Shown here: positions 7,831 through 16,354 of the stretch, one piece after another
Numbering within the stretch: position 1 is the first letter of the stretch
How the letters are laid out: every line of letters starts with the position of its first letter
NCBI GenBank assembly: GCA_016710335.1
Contig: JADJXQ010000003.1
Span: 124,001-188,000 of the forward strand
DNA length: 64,000 nucleotides
Direction: 5' to 3'
Origin: Rhodospirillales bacterium
GTDB lineage: Bacteria > Pseudomonadota > Alphaproteobacteria > Rhodospirillales > Defluviicoccaceae
Program-made: the position numbers and the translations under genes
Notes under the pieces: generated by a model
What the model was told of the DNA's origin: nothing
The model's database searches: none
What the model saw: only the letters and a program-made list of their open reading frames with translations

Positions 7831-9315
7831 TCACGGGGAGTAGTAGTTGTAGTTCTGTTTCTGGCGTCGATAGGCGTTCTGCGTCCAGGGGCTGGGCTTG
7901 GGAGGATGGGGATTGATGGCCTCGTTCTGGTAGACGCGGATCTCGCCGGCGGCGCCGTTGACGACGATGATTTCCTCGCGCCCATCGCCGGCCACGTCGG
8001 CCACGTACACGGTGTCGGCCTGCTCCGGCCACCACGCGACGAAACGTCCGGTCATCGGGTCGATGACGGCGATGGCGCCGCTTTCGTGGCGCTCCTTGGC
8101 GGCGAGATGCTGGGTCGGGCCGCCGAACCAGTCGATGCTGCTGATCATTTCGATGCCACGCTCGGACCAGCCCTCCGGCGCGACGTCCGCCATCGACCAG
8201 CGGGCGATCACGTCGCCGTCCTGGTCCAACACCCACGGCTGCTGGTTCTTGTTGAAGCGGCTGCGGTTCCAGATCTGCAGGCCCTCGCGCCCCTCCTCGA
8301 ACTTGCCGACGGCGGCGTTCTGGGGCTCCCACCCCTTGTAGCCGGCCGACCAGTGGATGCGACGTTGGGAGACTAGCGACGTGCGGTCGTCGCGCCGACG
8401 CTCTCGGAAGATCGACGGGTCGTCTTCCCAAGTCTGCTCCTCGAGCAGCACCACCTCGAGGCCGGGGTCATCCGGGCGCACATCGGCGACGGCAAGCGCG
8501 TCGAAATGCGCGGCAGGGCGGTCGTAGTCCCAGGTGTTCATGCGACGGCCGTCGTGGTCGATGATGGTCGCCCCCGCCACCTCGTCGCGGCCGTCGCCGT
8601 CGATGTCGGCAGCGCGGAAGCCGCCGTGCTTCGGGCCTTCATAGCCGTCGACCGCCCACAGATCGGCGCCGGTGTCGGCGCGGATCGCCTTCAGCCAGCG
8701 GAACGGGTAGGGGTCCGCCTGCAGGATCAGGTCGCGGTCGCCGGCTCCGCGCAGATCGACGATCTGCAGGTGGCTCCATTGCCGAGCGCCCTCGGGCAGA
8801 GCGAACGGCCCGAGGGTTCGCTTGACGTCGCCGGTCTTGCCATCGCGCACCACCACCCGGTTGGCGGTGTCGAGGTTGAGGACATCCGCGGCGCCGTCGC
8901 CGTCGATGTCGCCGGCGGCTACGCCCGGCCCCTGCCATCCAGGGAGCCCGTGCCGTTCCGCATTGCCGTTCATCTGGATGTCGACGTCGTCGGCGATCCA
9001 CAACAGGTGACCGCCCCAGTCATAGGCGCTGATCGCGGCGCGGCCGGGACCAAAGTCGTTGTCCCTGGTGGACAGGATGTAGTCCATCCGCCCGTCGCCG
9101 GTGAGGTCGTGGACGATGATGCCGCCGCGCCCCGTCATCGGCGGCTGGCGGGGGTCGATGGCGATGGTGAACGGCATGTCCGGATAGGCTGGCCAAGCGG
9201 CGTCGTCGCGCTGCGAGGTGTCGAGCCCGGCCGCTGCTGATTGTTGTGCCTGCAGGCAGACGGCGGCGAGGACGATCATGGCCGCCGAAGAAATGTTTCC
9301 GAAGGTGATCCGCAT
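7831..9315 (-). CDS. Secreted FG-GAP/VCBS repeat protein
   Basis: A 494-residue predicted secreted protein. The chosen start gives a clear signal peptide (MRITFGNISSAAMIVLAAV, with cleavage likely near AAAG); the longer upstream frame runs under the divergent LysR gene and is not protein-like. Calcium-loop motifs of FG-GAP beta-propellers recur: DLTGDGRMD (residues 70-78), DIDGDGAAD, DIDGDGRDE and a C-terminal DVAGDGREE. Such propellers bind ligands or carry lyase activity, but no catalytic domain is recognised here. The tail is odd: rich in Gln, Asn and Tyr (NYNYYSP). It is divergent from the LysR regulator across about 120 bases, which may control it. Confidence 0.82.
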   Translation of the reverse strand: MRITFGNISSAAMIVLAAVCLQAQQSAAAGLDTSQRDDAAWPAYPDMPFTIAIDPRQPPMTGRGGIIVHDLTGDGRMDYILSTRDNDFGPGRAAISAYDWGGHLLWIADDVDIQMNGNAERHGLPGWQGPGVAAGDIDGDGAADVLNLDTANRVVVRDGKTGDVKRTLGPFALPEGARQWSHLQIVDLRGAGDRDLILQADPYPFRWLKAIRADTGADLWAVDGYEGPKHGGFRAADIDGDGRDEVAGATIIDHDGRRMNTWDYDRPAAHFDALAVADVRPDDPGLEVVLLEEQTWEDDPSIFRERRRDDRTSLVSQRRIHWSAGYKGWEPQNAAVGKFEEGREGLQIWNRSRFNKNQQPWVLDQDGDVIARWSMADVAPEGWSERGIEMISSIDWFGGPTQHLAAKERHESGAIAVIDPMTGRFVAWWPEQADTVYVADVAGDGREEIIVVNGAAGEIRVYQNEAINPHPPKPSPWTQNAYRRQKQNYNYYSP

Positions 9316-9435
9316 GGTCGGACAATGCGCGAGACAGCCGCTCGGTTGCAACTGCCTCCGACAGGAGTCACCAGGTGCGGTCCCTTCGCTTGCCAAGTAC
9401 TGGCCGAAGCCGGGAAAACGGCTAACATCGTGCCC

Positions 9436-10395
9436 ATGCCGACGCTTCGTCAGTTGCGTTACCTGGTGGCGGTGGCCGAGACGCTCAGCTTCCGCCGCGC
9501 CGCCGAGAGCTGCCACGTCAGCCAGCCCACGCTGAGTGACCAAATCCGCGAGCTGGAGGAACGGCTCAAAGTGCAGCTGGTCGAGCGCAGCCGTCGGCGG
9601 GTGGTGATGACCCCTGTCGGCCGCGAAGTTGCCGATCGGGCGCGGCGGGTCCTGCGCGACGTTCAGGACATCGTCGATCTCGCCGAGCGCGGTCGCCACA
9701 TTCTCGAGGGTACGCTGCGCCTCGGCGTGCTGCCGTCCCTCGGACCGTACCTGATGCCGCTGATCCTGCCCTACCTGCACCAGCGCCACCCGCGCCTCGC
9801 CCTCTATCTTCGTGAGGACACCGCCGCCGGCCTGATCCGGCGGCTGGAGGAGGGCGACCTCGATCTCCTGCTCTACCCGGTGCCGATGCGGCGCGCCGGG
9901 ATCTCGGTCACGGTCCTGTTTCGCGAGCCGTTGTGGCTGGCGCTGCCCAACGATCATCCGATCGGCGCCAAGCACAGATTGGCTGCCGCCGATCTCGAGG
10001 GGCTGACGGTGCTGGCGCTCGAGTCGGGCCATAGCCTGCACGGCAAGGTACTCGCGTTGTGCCGCCAGCACGGCGCCCAGCCGTTCTTCGACTTCGCCAC
10101 CACCAGCCTCGACACCTTGCGCCAGATGGCGGCGATGGGGATGGGAGCAACTTTCTTGCCGTCGCTATACGTGCGTGCGGCGGTGCGCCGGGACCCGCAA
10201 CTGGTGGTCCGGCCGTTCGAGGATCCGTCGCCGTGCCGCGACATCGGCCTCGTCTGGCGTTCGGGGTCGGCACGGAGGAATGAGTATCTTGCTCTTGCCG
10301 CCCACATCCGCGAGGTGCTCGCGGCGGAAGTGCCGGAGGTCTCGATCCTTGATGACGGAGACGCAGCGCCCGCATCCGTACCTGACGCCGTTTGA
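9436..10395 (+). CDS. LysR-family regulator, OxyR-like but lacking the peroxidatic cysteine
   Basis: A 319-residue LysR regulator. The N-terminal helix-turn-helix reads LRQLRYLVAVAETLSFRRAA then SQPTLSDQI, and the effector domain follows from about residue 90. The region VLALESGHSLHGKVLALC aligns by eye with the redox loop of E. coli OxyR (around GHCLRD and its second cysteine). Ser200 takes the place of the peroxidatic Cys199, while Cys209 matches Cys208. The start is the ATG followed by PTLRQLRYL; the upstream in-frame extension overlaps the divergent gene and is unlikely. It may have lost H2O2 sensing or sense something else. Target genes are unknown; the divergent FG-GAP gene is a candidate. 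Confidence 0.87.
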   Translation: MPTLRQLRYLVAVAETLSFRRAAESCHVSQPTLSDQIRELEERLKVQLVERSRRRVVMTPVGREVADRARRVLRDVQDIVDLAERGRHILEGTLRLGVLPSLGPYLMPLILPYLHQRHPRLALYLREDTAAGLIRRLEEGDLDLLLYPVPMRRAGISVTVLFREPLWLALPNDHPIGAKHRLAAADLEGLTVLALESGHSLHGKVLALCRQHGAQPFFDFATTSLDTLRQMAAMGMGATFLPSLYVRAAVRRDPQLVVRPFEDPSPCRDIGLVWRSGSARRNEYLALAAHIREVLAAEVPEVSILDDGDAAPASVPDAV

Positions 10396-10413
10396 TAGAC
10401 CCCGGCTATCAAA
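10391..10413 (+). terminator. Small hairpin at the end of the LysR gene
   Basis: Perfect 8-bp arms (TTTGATAG and CTATCAAA) separated by seven bases span the LysR stop codon. They are followed by an unusually A+T-rich stretch including ATTTTTCTTT within the next 30 bases. This could end LysR transcription, but the arms are short and A+T-rich, so it is a weak call. It could also be an operator. Confidence 0.35.
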
Positions 10414-10555
10414 TATCATCCTTTAATCGATTTTTCTTTAGAGACCAGCTGCCCCATGTCTTGTGGGAGGGCGATGAACCGGTATTCGGTTGAGTCGCCA
10501 AACGCGCCGGCGCCGTCATGTCGGCTGCCGGCCTGCATCATCCAGGGAGTGCGTC

Positions 10556-10903
10556 ATGAACAGCCTCAACGCCACTGCACGTCACGAAATCGCCAAGCAC
10601 TGCTTCGACCAGGATCTCGCCTTCCGCATCCGCAACCGCCGCAACCGCTTGCTCGGGCTTTGGGCCGCGGACCAAGCCGGGTTGTCCCCGGACGCCGCGG
10701 CAGAATACGCCGTCCGGGTGGTAGGCCAAGGGATCGAACTGCGTGGCGACGAGGCGCTGGTCCGTGCCATCGCCGCCGATAGTGCCGCGTCGGCAGCGCC
10801 GCTGGACGAGGCGGCAATCGCTGCAGAGATGGACCGCCTCGCCGTCATCGCCGCGCGTGAGTTGGCCGCCGGCACCGCATCATCGCAACTCCGCGCCGCC
10901 TGA
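10556..10903 (+). CDS. DUF1476 protein (ATP synthase zeta-inhibitor family)
   Basis: A 115-residue protein of the DUF1476 family, known in alphaproteobacteria as the zeta subunit that inhibits F1-ATPase. The key stretch RNRRNRLLGLWAADQAGLS and the later AAEYAVRVV and EMDRLAVIAA helices fit this small four-helix family. The start is the ATG after CAGGGAGTGCGTC; upstream in-frame starts lack a ribosome site. The N-terminal part is less conserved than usual, so it may be a divergent paralogue rather than the main inhibitor. It lies just upstream of the sodium channel gene, separated by a strong hairpin. Confidence 0.82.
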   Translation: MNSLNATARHEIAKHCFDQDLAFRIRNRRNRLLGLWAADQAGLSPDAAAEYAVRVVGQGIELRGDEALVRAIAADSAASAAPLDEAAIAAEMDRLAVIAARELAAGTASSQLRAA

Positions 10904-10921
10904 CGCGGCGCGGAGTTGCGA
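10883..10921 (+). promoter_or_regulatory. Perfect 17-bp inverted repeat between DUF1476 and nav genes
   Basis: Arms 10883-10899 and 10905-10921 are exact complements with a five-base loop (CTGAC) that contains part of the DUF1476 stop codon. The stem is very G+C-rich. There is no T-run after it, so it is not a classic intrinsic terminator. It ends nine bases before the nav ATG, where no good ribosome site is visible, so an RNA hairpin here could limit read-through, protect the 3' end of the upstream mRNA, or control nav translation. Confidence 0.6.
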
Positions 10922-10930
10922 GCGCAAGCG

Positions 10931-11794
10931 ATGACGGTGGTCACTCTGCAGCAGCCGAAATCCGATCCGTCCGTGCAGGCGCGGCTCAGGGACGCCGTCG
11001 AGGCGCCGGCGTTCCAGCGCCTGATCCTGTCGCTGATCGTGCTCAATGCGGTCACCCTTGGCCTGGAAACCTGGCCGGCGGCGATGGAGACGGCAGGAGG
11101 TATGATTCTTGCCGCCGATCGGGTCCTGCTCGCCATCTTCACCATCGAGATCGCCGCGCGCATCTGCGCCCACGGAATGCGCTTCTTCCGCGACCCATGG
11201 AGCGTGTTCGACTTTGTCGTCATTGCCTTCGCGCTGGTGCCGGCGACGCAGGGCTTCTCGGTGCTTCGGGCGTTGCGGGTGCTGCGGGCGCTCCGGTTGA
11301 TCTCGGCGGTGCCGCGGATGCGGATGGTGGTGCAGGCGCTGCTCGCAGCGATCCCCGGCATCAGCTCCATCGCGGCGCTTCTTGCGCTCATCTTTTATGT
11401 GGCTGCGGTGATGGCGACCAAGCTGTTCGGCGTCGAATTTCCCGAATGGTTCGGCTCCATCGGCCGCAGTCTGTTTTCCCTCTTCCAGATCATGACCCTC
11501 GAGAGCTGGTCGATGGGAATGGTGCGGCCAATCATGGTGGCCTACCCCTACGCGTGGGCCTTCTTCGTGCCGTTCATCCTCGTCGCCTCGTTTACGGTTC
11601 TGAACCTGTTCATCGCCGTCGTCGTCAGCGCCATGCAGTCGGAGCACGAGGCGACGCGCGAACAGGATGAGCAGGCCGCCCATGACGAGCGCGGCGCAAT
11701 ACTCGCCGAGATCCGTGCGCTGCGGGTCCATGTCGAAGCTATGCGCGCCGCGCCCGCTGCCGGCCGCCCGGAGGCCAGCCGTGGCGACCGCTGA
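10931..11794 (+). CDS. Bacterial voltage-gated sodium channel (NavBac)
   Basis: A 287-residue six-helix ion channel subunit that would form a tetramer in the inner membrane. S4 is clear, with arginines every third position in VLRALRVLRALRL (residues 111-123). The pore has the selectivity filter TLESW (189-193) within LFQIMTLESWSMGMVRP, the sequence typical of sodium-selective NavMs/NavAb-type channels. S6 follows (FTVLNLFIAVVVSAM), and then a Glu/Ala-rich C-terminal helix (240-272) that resembles the NavBac coiled-coil bundle. The ATG at 10931 is used; a TTG 15 bases upstream lies inside a hairpin. The end overlaps mrpA, linking the channel to a Na+/H+ antiporter. Confidence 0.93.
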   Translation: MTVVTLQQPKSDPSVQARLRDAVEAPAFQRLILSLIVLNAVTLGLETWPAAMETAGGMILAADRVLLAIFTIEIAARICAHGMRFFRDPWSVFDFVVIAFALVPATQGFSVLRALRVLRALRLISAVPRMRMVVQALLAAIPGISSIAALLALIFYVAAVMATKLFGVEFPEWFGSIGRSLFSLFQIMTLESWSMGMVRPIMVAYPYAWAFFVPFILVASFTVLNLFIAVVVSAMQSEHEATREQDEQAAHDERGAILAEIRALRVHVEAMRAAPAAGRPEASRGDR

Positions 11795-14054
11795 CACCGC
11801 AGTCGGCGTAGGCCGGCATCCCGCCGGCTGGCTGTTCGTTGCGGTCTCACTCGCAGCCGCAACGGCTGCGGCTGCCGCGATTCCGGACGTTTCGGGAGGC
11901 AGGATCTTCCGGGTTGCCGTGGCGTGGGTGCCGTCCCTCGGTATTGAACTGTCGTTCTTGCTCGATGGCCTCAGCCTCTTGATGACCCTTCTCGTCACCG
12001 GCATCGGCGCTCTTGTCGGACTCTATTCGCTCGACTACATGCGCGGACATGCCGGCGCAGGACGGTTCTTCGTCTACCTCATCCTGTTTCAGGCTTCCAT
12101 GCTCGGTCTCGTGCTGGCCGACAACGTCATCACCCTGTTCGTGTTCTGGGAGTTGACGACTGTCGCCTCGTTCCTCCTGATCGGCTTTGATCATGCCTCT
12201 GAGACGGCGCGGCGCAACGCTTGGCAGGCGCTGCTGATCACCGCCGCCGGTGGTCTGGCGCTCCTCGCCGGGCTGATCCTGCTCGCCGGCGCCGGCGGAT
12301 CATGGGAGTTGTCCGCACTCACGAAAGCCGGCGCCGCCGTCAGGGAGCACCCGCACTACGGCGCCATCCTGGCGCTGGTGCTTATCGGCGCGTTCACCAA
12401 GTCGGCGCAGGTTCCGTTTCATTTCTGGCTGCCGAACGCGATGGCGGCGCCGACGCCGATCAGCGCATATCTGCACTCCGCGACCATGGTCAAGGCCGGC
12501 ATCTATCTCCTTGCACGCACCCACCCGGTGCTGTCCGGGACGCCGGAATGGATCTGGACGCTGACCGTCGTCGGTGCGGCGACCGCACTCTGGGCGTCGC
12601 TCATGGCATTGCGGCAGACCGATCTCAAGCTGGCGCTGGCCTACACGACGGTAATGGCGCTCGGCACGTTGACGATGTTCCTGGGCTCCGAGGCCAGCGT
12701 TGCCCTGGCCGCAGCAATCACGTTCCTGCTCGTCCACGCGCTCTACAAGTGCGCACTGTTTCTGGTGGTCGGCTGCATCGCACGAGAGGCCGGAACCCGC
12801 GACACAGAGCAGCTCGGCGGTCTGGCGCGGGCGATGCCGATTACCGCCGTCGCCGCAGCCGCAGCCGCATTGTCGATGGCTGGGTTTCCACCGTTCCTCG
12901 GCTTCATCGGCAAGGAACTCAAGTACGAGGGCGCACTGGCGGTGGCGTCCGAACCGGTTTTCGTCGCGGCTGCCGCCGTCGCCGCCAACGCGTTGATGGT
13001 GGCCGTCGCCGGCATCGTCGCGGTGCGCCCGTTCTTCGCCCGTGGCGGCGCGTTGGTGCGACGGCCGCATGAGCCGCCGCTCGCGATGTGGCTCAGTCCA
13101 CTGATCCTGGCCGTCCTCGGTCTGATATTAGGTCTAGTGCCGCCGGTTGTCGCAAACGGCCTGATACAGCCGGCCGTGTCCGCCGTTCAGGGTGCACCGG
13201 AGAGCGTGAAGCTGGCGCTTTGGCACGGCATCAACGTGCCGCTGATGCTGAGCGTGCTCACGATCGTGATCGGTCTCGGTTTGTACATCAGCCATCGCCG
13301 AATGCGGGCGGCCCTCTCCGTACTGGTGGCTCGTCTGCCGATGAGCGGCGACCGCAGCTACGATCGGGTCAAGGACGGCGTGCTTTGGCTCGCGGAGAGA
13401 CAGACGAGGATCCTGCAGACCGGCTCCCTGCGCCGCTACCTCAAGGTCATCTTTACGGTCGCCGCGTTGTCCGTCGGCGGCACCCTCGTTGCCAAGGATG
13501 CCGCTCGCTGGCCGGCCGATTGGCCGGGTGTTCCCATGCACGAACTGGGTGTTCTGGTGCTGATCGCCGGAGGCGCTCTGCTGCCGATCCTGACGGCGTC
13601 GCGCTTGGTCGCCATATGCGGCATCGGGGTCGTCGGGTCGGGCGTCGCCCTGATCTTCCTGTTCTACGGCGCACCGGACGTCGCCATCACCCAGCTCCTT
13701 GTCGAGGTGCTGTTCCTCGTCATCATTGCCGTCATACTGCTGAAATTGCCGCGCTTCGTCGGCGCAACGCATCCGGGACGAGGCGGTCGCGCCAGCGACG
13801 GTGCGGTGGCGGTCGCCACCGGTGCGGCGATCGCCGCGGTGCTGCTCGCGGTGCTGGATGCGCCGATGAGCGACGATCTGAGCCGATTTTATGCGGCAGC
13901 AAGCGTGCCGGACGCGTACGGTCGCAACATCGTCAACGTCATCCTCGTCGATTTTCGCGCACTCGACACCCTAGGCGAGATCATCGTCGTGACGGCCGCC
14001 GCACTTGGCGTCTACTCGCTCCTCAAGCTGAGGACACAGAGGAGGGACGGGTGA
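11781..14054 (+). CDS. mrpA: Mrp-type Na+/H+ antiporter subunit A
   Basis: Large antiporter subunit, 757 residues from the GTG at 11781, which overlaps the nav gene by 14 bases. It contains the complex I-like core (VFWELTTVASFLLIG, then TKSAQVPFHFWLPNAM and HSATMVKAGIYLLAR, which carry the proton-path acidic and lysine residues). The C-terminal membrane region is the usual MrpA part (SGVALIFLFYGAPDVAITQLL). The N-terminus is short: only one hydrophobic helix (WLFVAVSLAAATAAAAA) precedes the LDGLSLL motif, where MrpA usually has two. An ATG at 11667 would add only hydrophilic residues. First gene of a complete mrpABCDEFG set. Confidence 0.92.
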   Translation: MATADTAVGVGRHPAGWLFVAVSLAAATAAAAAIPDVSGGRIFRVAVAWVPSLGIELSFLLDGLSLLMTLLVTGIGALVGLYSLDYMRGHAGAGRFFVYLILFQASMLGLVLADNVITLFVFWELTTVASFLLIGFDHASETARRNAWQALLITAAGGLALLAGLILLAGAGGSWELSALTKAGAAVREHPHYGAILALVLIGAFTKSAQVPFHFWLPNAMAAPTPISAYLHSATMVKAGIYLLARTHPVLSGTPEWIWTLTVVGAATALWASLMALRQTDLKLALAYTTVMALGTLTMFLGSEASVALAAAITFLLVHALYKCALFLVVGCIAREAGTRDTEQLGGLARAMPITAVAAAAAALSMAGFPPFLGFIGKELKYEGALAVASEPVFVAAAAVAANALMVAVAGIVAVRPFFARGGALVRRPHEPPLAMWLSPLILAVLGLILGLVPPVVANGLIQPAVSAVQGAPESVKLALWHGINVPLMLSVLTIVIGLGLYISHRRMRAALSVLVARLPMSGDRSYDRVKDGVLWLAERQTRILQTGSLRRYLKVIFTVAALSVGGTLVAKDAARWPADWPGVPMHELGVLVLIAGGALLPILTASRLVAICGIGVVGSGVALIFLFYGAPDVAITQLLVEVLFLVIIAVILLKLPRFVGATHPGRGGRASDGAVAVATGAAIAAVLLAVLDAPMSDDLSRFYAAASVPDAYGRNIVNVILVDFRALDTLGEIIVVTAAALGVYSLLKLRTQRRDG

Positions 14055-14452
14055 ACTCGATCATCCTCGGCGCCGCTGCCCGCTTCGTCGTCGCACTGAT
14101 GCTGACGTTCTCGATCTATCTGCTCATCCGTGGGCACAACGCCCCGGGCGGCGGGTTCGTCGGCGGACTGGTCGCCGCCGCGGCGCTTTTTCTCCATGCC
14201 ATCGCTAACGATGTCGCGGCGACGCGCAAGATGCTGCGGGTGGACCCGCATGTGATCGCCGCGCTAGGGATCGCCGTAGCCATTGCTGCCGGCTTGATCG
14301 CCGCCTTCGCGTCAGAGCCCTTCCTCACCGGCTTCTGGATGTTTCCGGGCGGACTGCCGCTGGGAACGCCGCTGATGTTCGACGCCGGCGTCTACCTTGC
14401 CGTGGTCGGCGCCGTCACCACCCTCGTCTTCGCGCTTGAGGAGGATGCCTGA
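14051..14452 (+). CDS. mrpB: Mrp Na+/H+ antiporter subunit B
   Basis: A 133-residue membrane protein starting at a GTG that overlaps the mrpA stop by four bases (GTGA). The sequence RGHNAPGGGFVGGLVAAAAL is the hallmark of the MnhB/MrpB domain, and the tail GVYLAVVGAVTTLVFALEEDA is also typical. It is one of the small hydrophobic subunits needed for assembly of the Mrp complex. A longer open frame in the same phase upstream lies inside mrpA and is not protein-like. Confidence 0.93.
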   Translation: MNSIILGAAARFVVALMLTFSIYLLIRGHNAPGGGFVGGLVAAAALFLHAIANDVAATRKMLRVDPHVIAALGIAVAIAAGLIAAFASEPFLTGFWMFPGGLPLGTPLMFDAGVYLAVVGAVTTLVFALEEDA

Positions 14453-14453
14453 G

Positions 14454-14852
14454 TTGGAGACGATGCTTGCCGTGCTGGTCGGCTGGCTGGTGGCCGCGGC
14501 AGTCTACCTGATGCTGAGCCGCAGCCTGGTTCGCTACCTGTTTGGGCTCGTGCTGATCAGTAATGCCGCCAACCTCGCGGTCTTTGCGTCTGGCCGCCTC
14601 TCCACGTCCGCTCCGGCGCTGGTGCAACCGGGACAATTGGCTCCGGCGGCCGACGTTGCCAATGCTCTGCCGCAGGCCCTCATCCTCACGGCCATCGTCA
14701 TCGGCTTCGGCCTCCTCGCCTTCGCCTTCGTCCTCGCCTTCCGAGCGCGGGAGGAGCTTGGAACGGTCGATACGGACGCTATGCGCGTCGCAGAGCCGCC
14801 GGCTCTGACGCCGGCGGCGGCCGTCGATCGCGAAGGAAGATCCGCGGCATGA
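14454..14852 (+). CDS. mrpC: Mrp Na+/H+ antiporter subunit C (NuoK-like)
   Basis: A 132-residue protein with three predicted membrane helices, homologous to NuoK of complex I. It has LFGLVLISNAANLAVF in the second helix and LPQALILTAIVIGFG at the third, both family hallmarks. I chose the TTG at 14454 because an AGGAGG lies nine bases before it and because the protein then opens METMLAVLVGW as in other MrpC proteins. The ATG at 14445 overlaps that ribosome site but is an alternative, adding three residues. The tail after the third helix is about 30 residues longer than usual. Confidence 0.9.
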   Translation: METMLAVLVGWLVAAAVYLMLSRSLVRYLFGLVLISNAANLAVFASGRLSTSAPALVQPGQLAPAADVANALPQALILTAIVIGFGLLAFAFVLAFRAREELGTVDTDAMRVAEPPALTPAAAVDREGRSAA

Positions 14853-16354
14853 GCTGGCTCCTCGCCGCCCCTATCCTCACCCCGATGACGACCGCGATCG
14901 TCTGTTTGCTGGTGCGCCGCCATGCGCGGGTGGAGCGAGCGGTGAGCGTAGCCGGCGGCGGGCTTCTTCTTGCGCCCTGCCTCATGCTGCTGGTGGCCGT
15001 CTGGAACGGCGGCCCGCTGGCCGGGCAGATGGGCTCCTGGCCTGCGCCGTACGGCATAACCCTCGTCGCGGACCTGTTCAGCGCCGTGATGGTTGCGATC
15101 GCCGGCCTGACCGGCTTTGCAGTTGCGGTTTATGGCGTTGCAGACATCGACCGCGAACGCCAGCGTTTTGGGTTTCACACGCTCTATCACATCCTTCTGG
15201 GCGGTGTCTGCGGCGCCTTCCTCACCGGCGACTTGTTCAACCTTTACGTCTGGTTCGAGGTGATGTTGATCGCGTCGTTTGCGCTCATCACCCTCGGCGG
15301 TGAGAGGGCGCAGCTCGACGGCGCGGTCAAGTACGCCGCCATCAACCTCGTCTCGACCGTGCTGTTGCTGACCGCGATCGGCCTCACCTATGGCGCGACC
15401 GGGACGCTCAACATGGCCGACTTGAGCGTCCGCGTCGGCGCGGTGGAGAATCAGGGTCTTGTCAGCGTACTCGCGGTCCTGTTCTTGATCGCATTGGGCA
15501 TCAAGGCCGCCGTGTTCCCGCTGTTCTTCTGGCTGCCGGCATCGTACCACACCCCGCCGGTGGCGGTGACGGCGATCCTCTCGGCGCTCATGACCAAGGT
15601 CGGCGTCTACGCGCTGATGCGGGTGTTCACCCTGATTTTCACAGACGACGTCGGCTTCACTCATACGCTCCTGCTGTGGGTGGCGGCGCTCACCATGATC
15701 ACCGGGGTCCTCGGCGCCGCCGCTCAGACCGATGTGCGTCGCATTCTCTCTTTCCACATCGTCAGCCAGATCGGCTACATGGTGCTGGGGCTCGCCCTCT
15801 ACACCCCGCTCGCCATCGCCGGCGCGGTGTTCTATCTGGTACACAACATCCTCGCAAAGACCAGCCTGTTCCTGGTGGGCGGGATGATGGGGCGCTTGGG
15901 GGGCTGCCAGGAGCTCTCCCGGATCGGCGGCTTCTACCAATCGGCGCCACTGTTGGCCGTGATATTCCTGATAGCGGCCTTTTCTCTCGCAGGCTTTCCG
16001 CCGCTGTCGGGCTTCTGGGCCAAATTCATCCTGGTCAAGGCGAGCCTCGACCTCGAGCACTACGTCATCGCCGCCGTCGCTCTCGGGGTCGGACTGATGA
16101 CCATCTACTCCATGACCAAGATCTGGATCCTTGGCTTCTGGAAGCCGGCTCCAGGCGGATCCGATACTGCGCCGGTACCGGCGCCGTCTCCGGGGGAGAC
16201 GACGCTGCGCCTGGCCCCGGCCGCGGCACTGACCGCGCTGACGGTCGTCCTCGGGGTGTCACCGGAGCCGTTCCTGGAGGTTGCGACCCGAGCTGCCGCC
16301 GAACTGTTCGAGCCTCGGGCGTACGTGGAAGCGGTCTTGGGAGAACGCCCGTGA
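14849..16354 (+). CDS. mrpD: Mrp Na+/H+ antiporter subunit D
   Basis: Second large antiporter-like subunit, 501 residues and about 14 membrane helices, homologous to NuoM/NuoN. The central WFEVMLIASFALITLGG carries the conserved glutamate, and LGIKAAVFPLFFWLP with SALMTKVGVYALMR carries the conserved lysines of the proton path. It begins with an ATGA overlap of mrpC and ends with a GTGA overlap of mrpE, so synthesis of the subunits is coupled. The length is normal for the family. Confidence 0.94.
   Translation: MSWLLAAPILTPMTTAIVCLLVRRHARVERAVSVAGGGLLLAPCLMLLVAVWNGGPLAGQMGSWPAPYGITLVADLFSAVMVAIAGLTGFAVAVYGVADIDRERQRFGFHTLYHILLGGVCGAFLTGDLFNLYVWFEVMLIASFALITLGGERAQLDGAVKYAAINLVSTVLLLTAIGLTYGATGTLNMADLSVRVGAVENQGLVSVLAVLFLIALGIKAAVFPLFFWLPASYHTPPVAVTAILSALMTKVGVYALMRVFTLIFTDDVGFTHTLLLWVAALTMITGVLGAAAQTDVRRILSFHIVSQIGYMVLGLALYTPLAIAGAVFYLVHNILAKTSLFLVGGMMGRLGGCQELSRIGGFYQSAPLLAVIFLIAAFSLAGFPPLSGFWAKFILVKASLDLEHYVIAAVALGVGLMTIYSMTKIWILGFWKPAPGGSDTAPVPAPSPGETTLRLAPAAALTALTVVLGVSPEPFLEVATRAAAELFEPRAYVEAVLGERP

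Noticed and set aside
7831..10071. Longer version of the FG-GAP protein (746 residues)
   Set aside because: The extra N-terminal part is antisense to the LysR gene and precedes a clear signal peptide.
14534..16060. 508-codon frame opposite mrpC/mrpD
   Set aside because: Antisense shadow; hydrophilic with many His, Glu and Arg and no domain.
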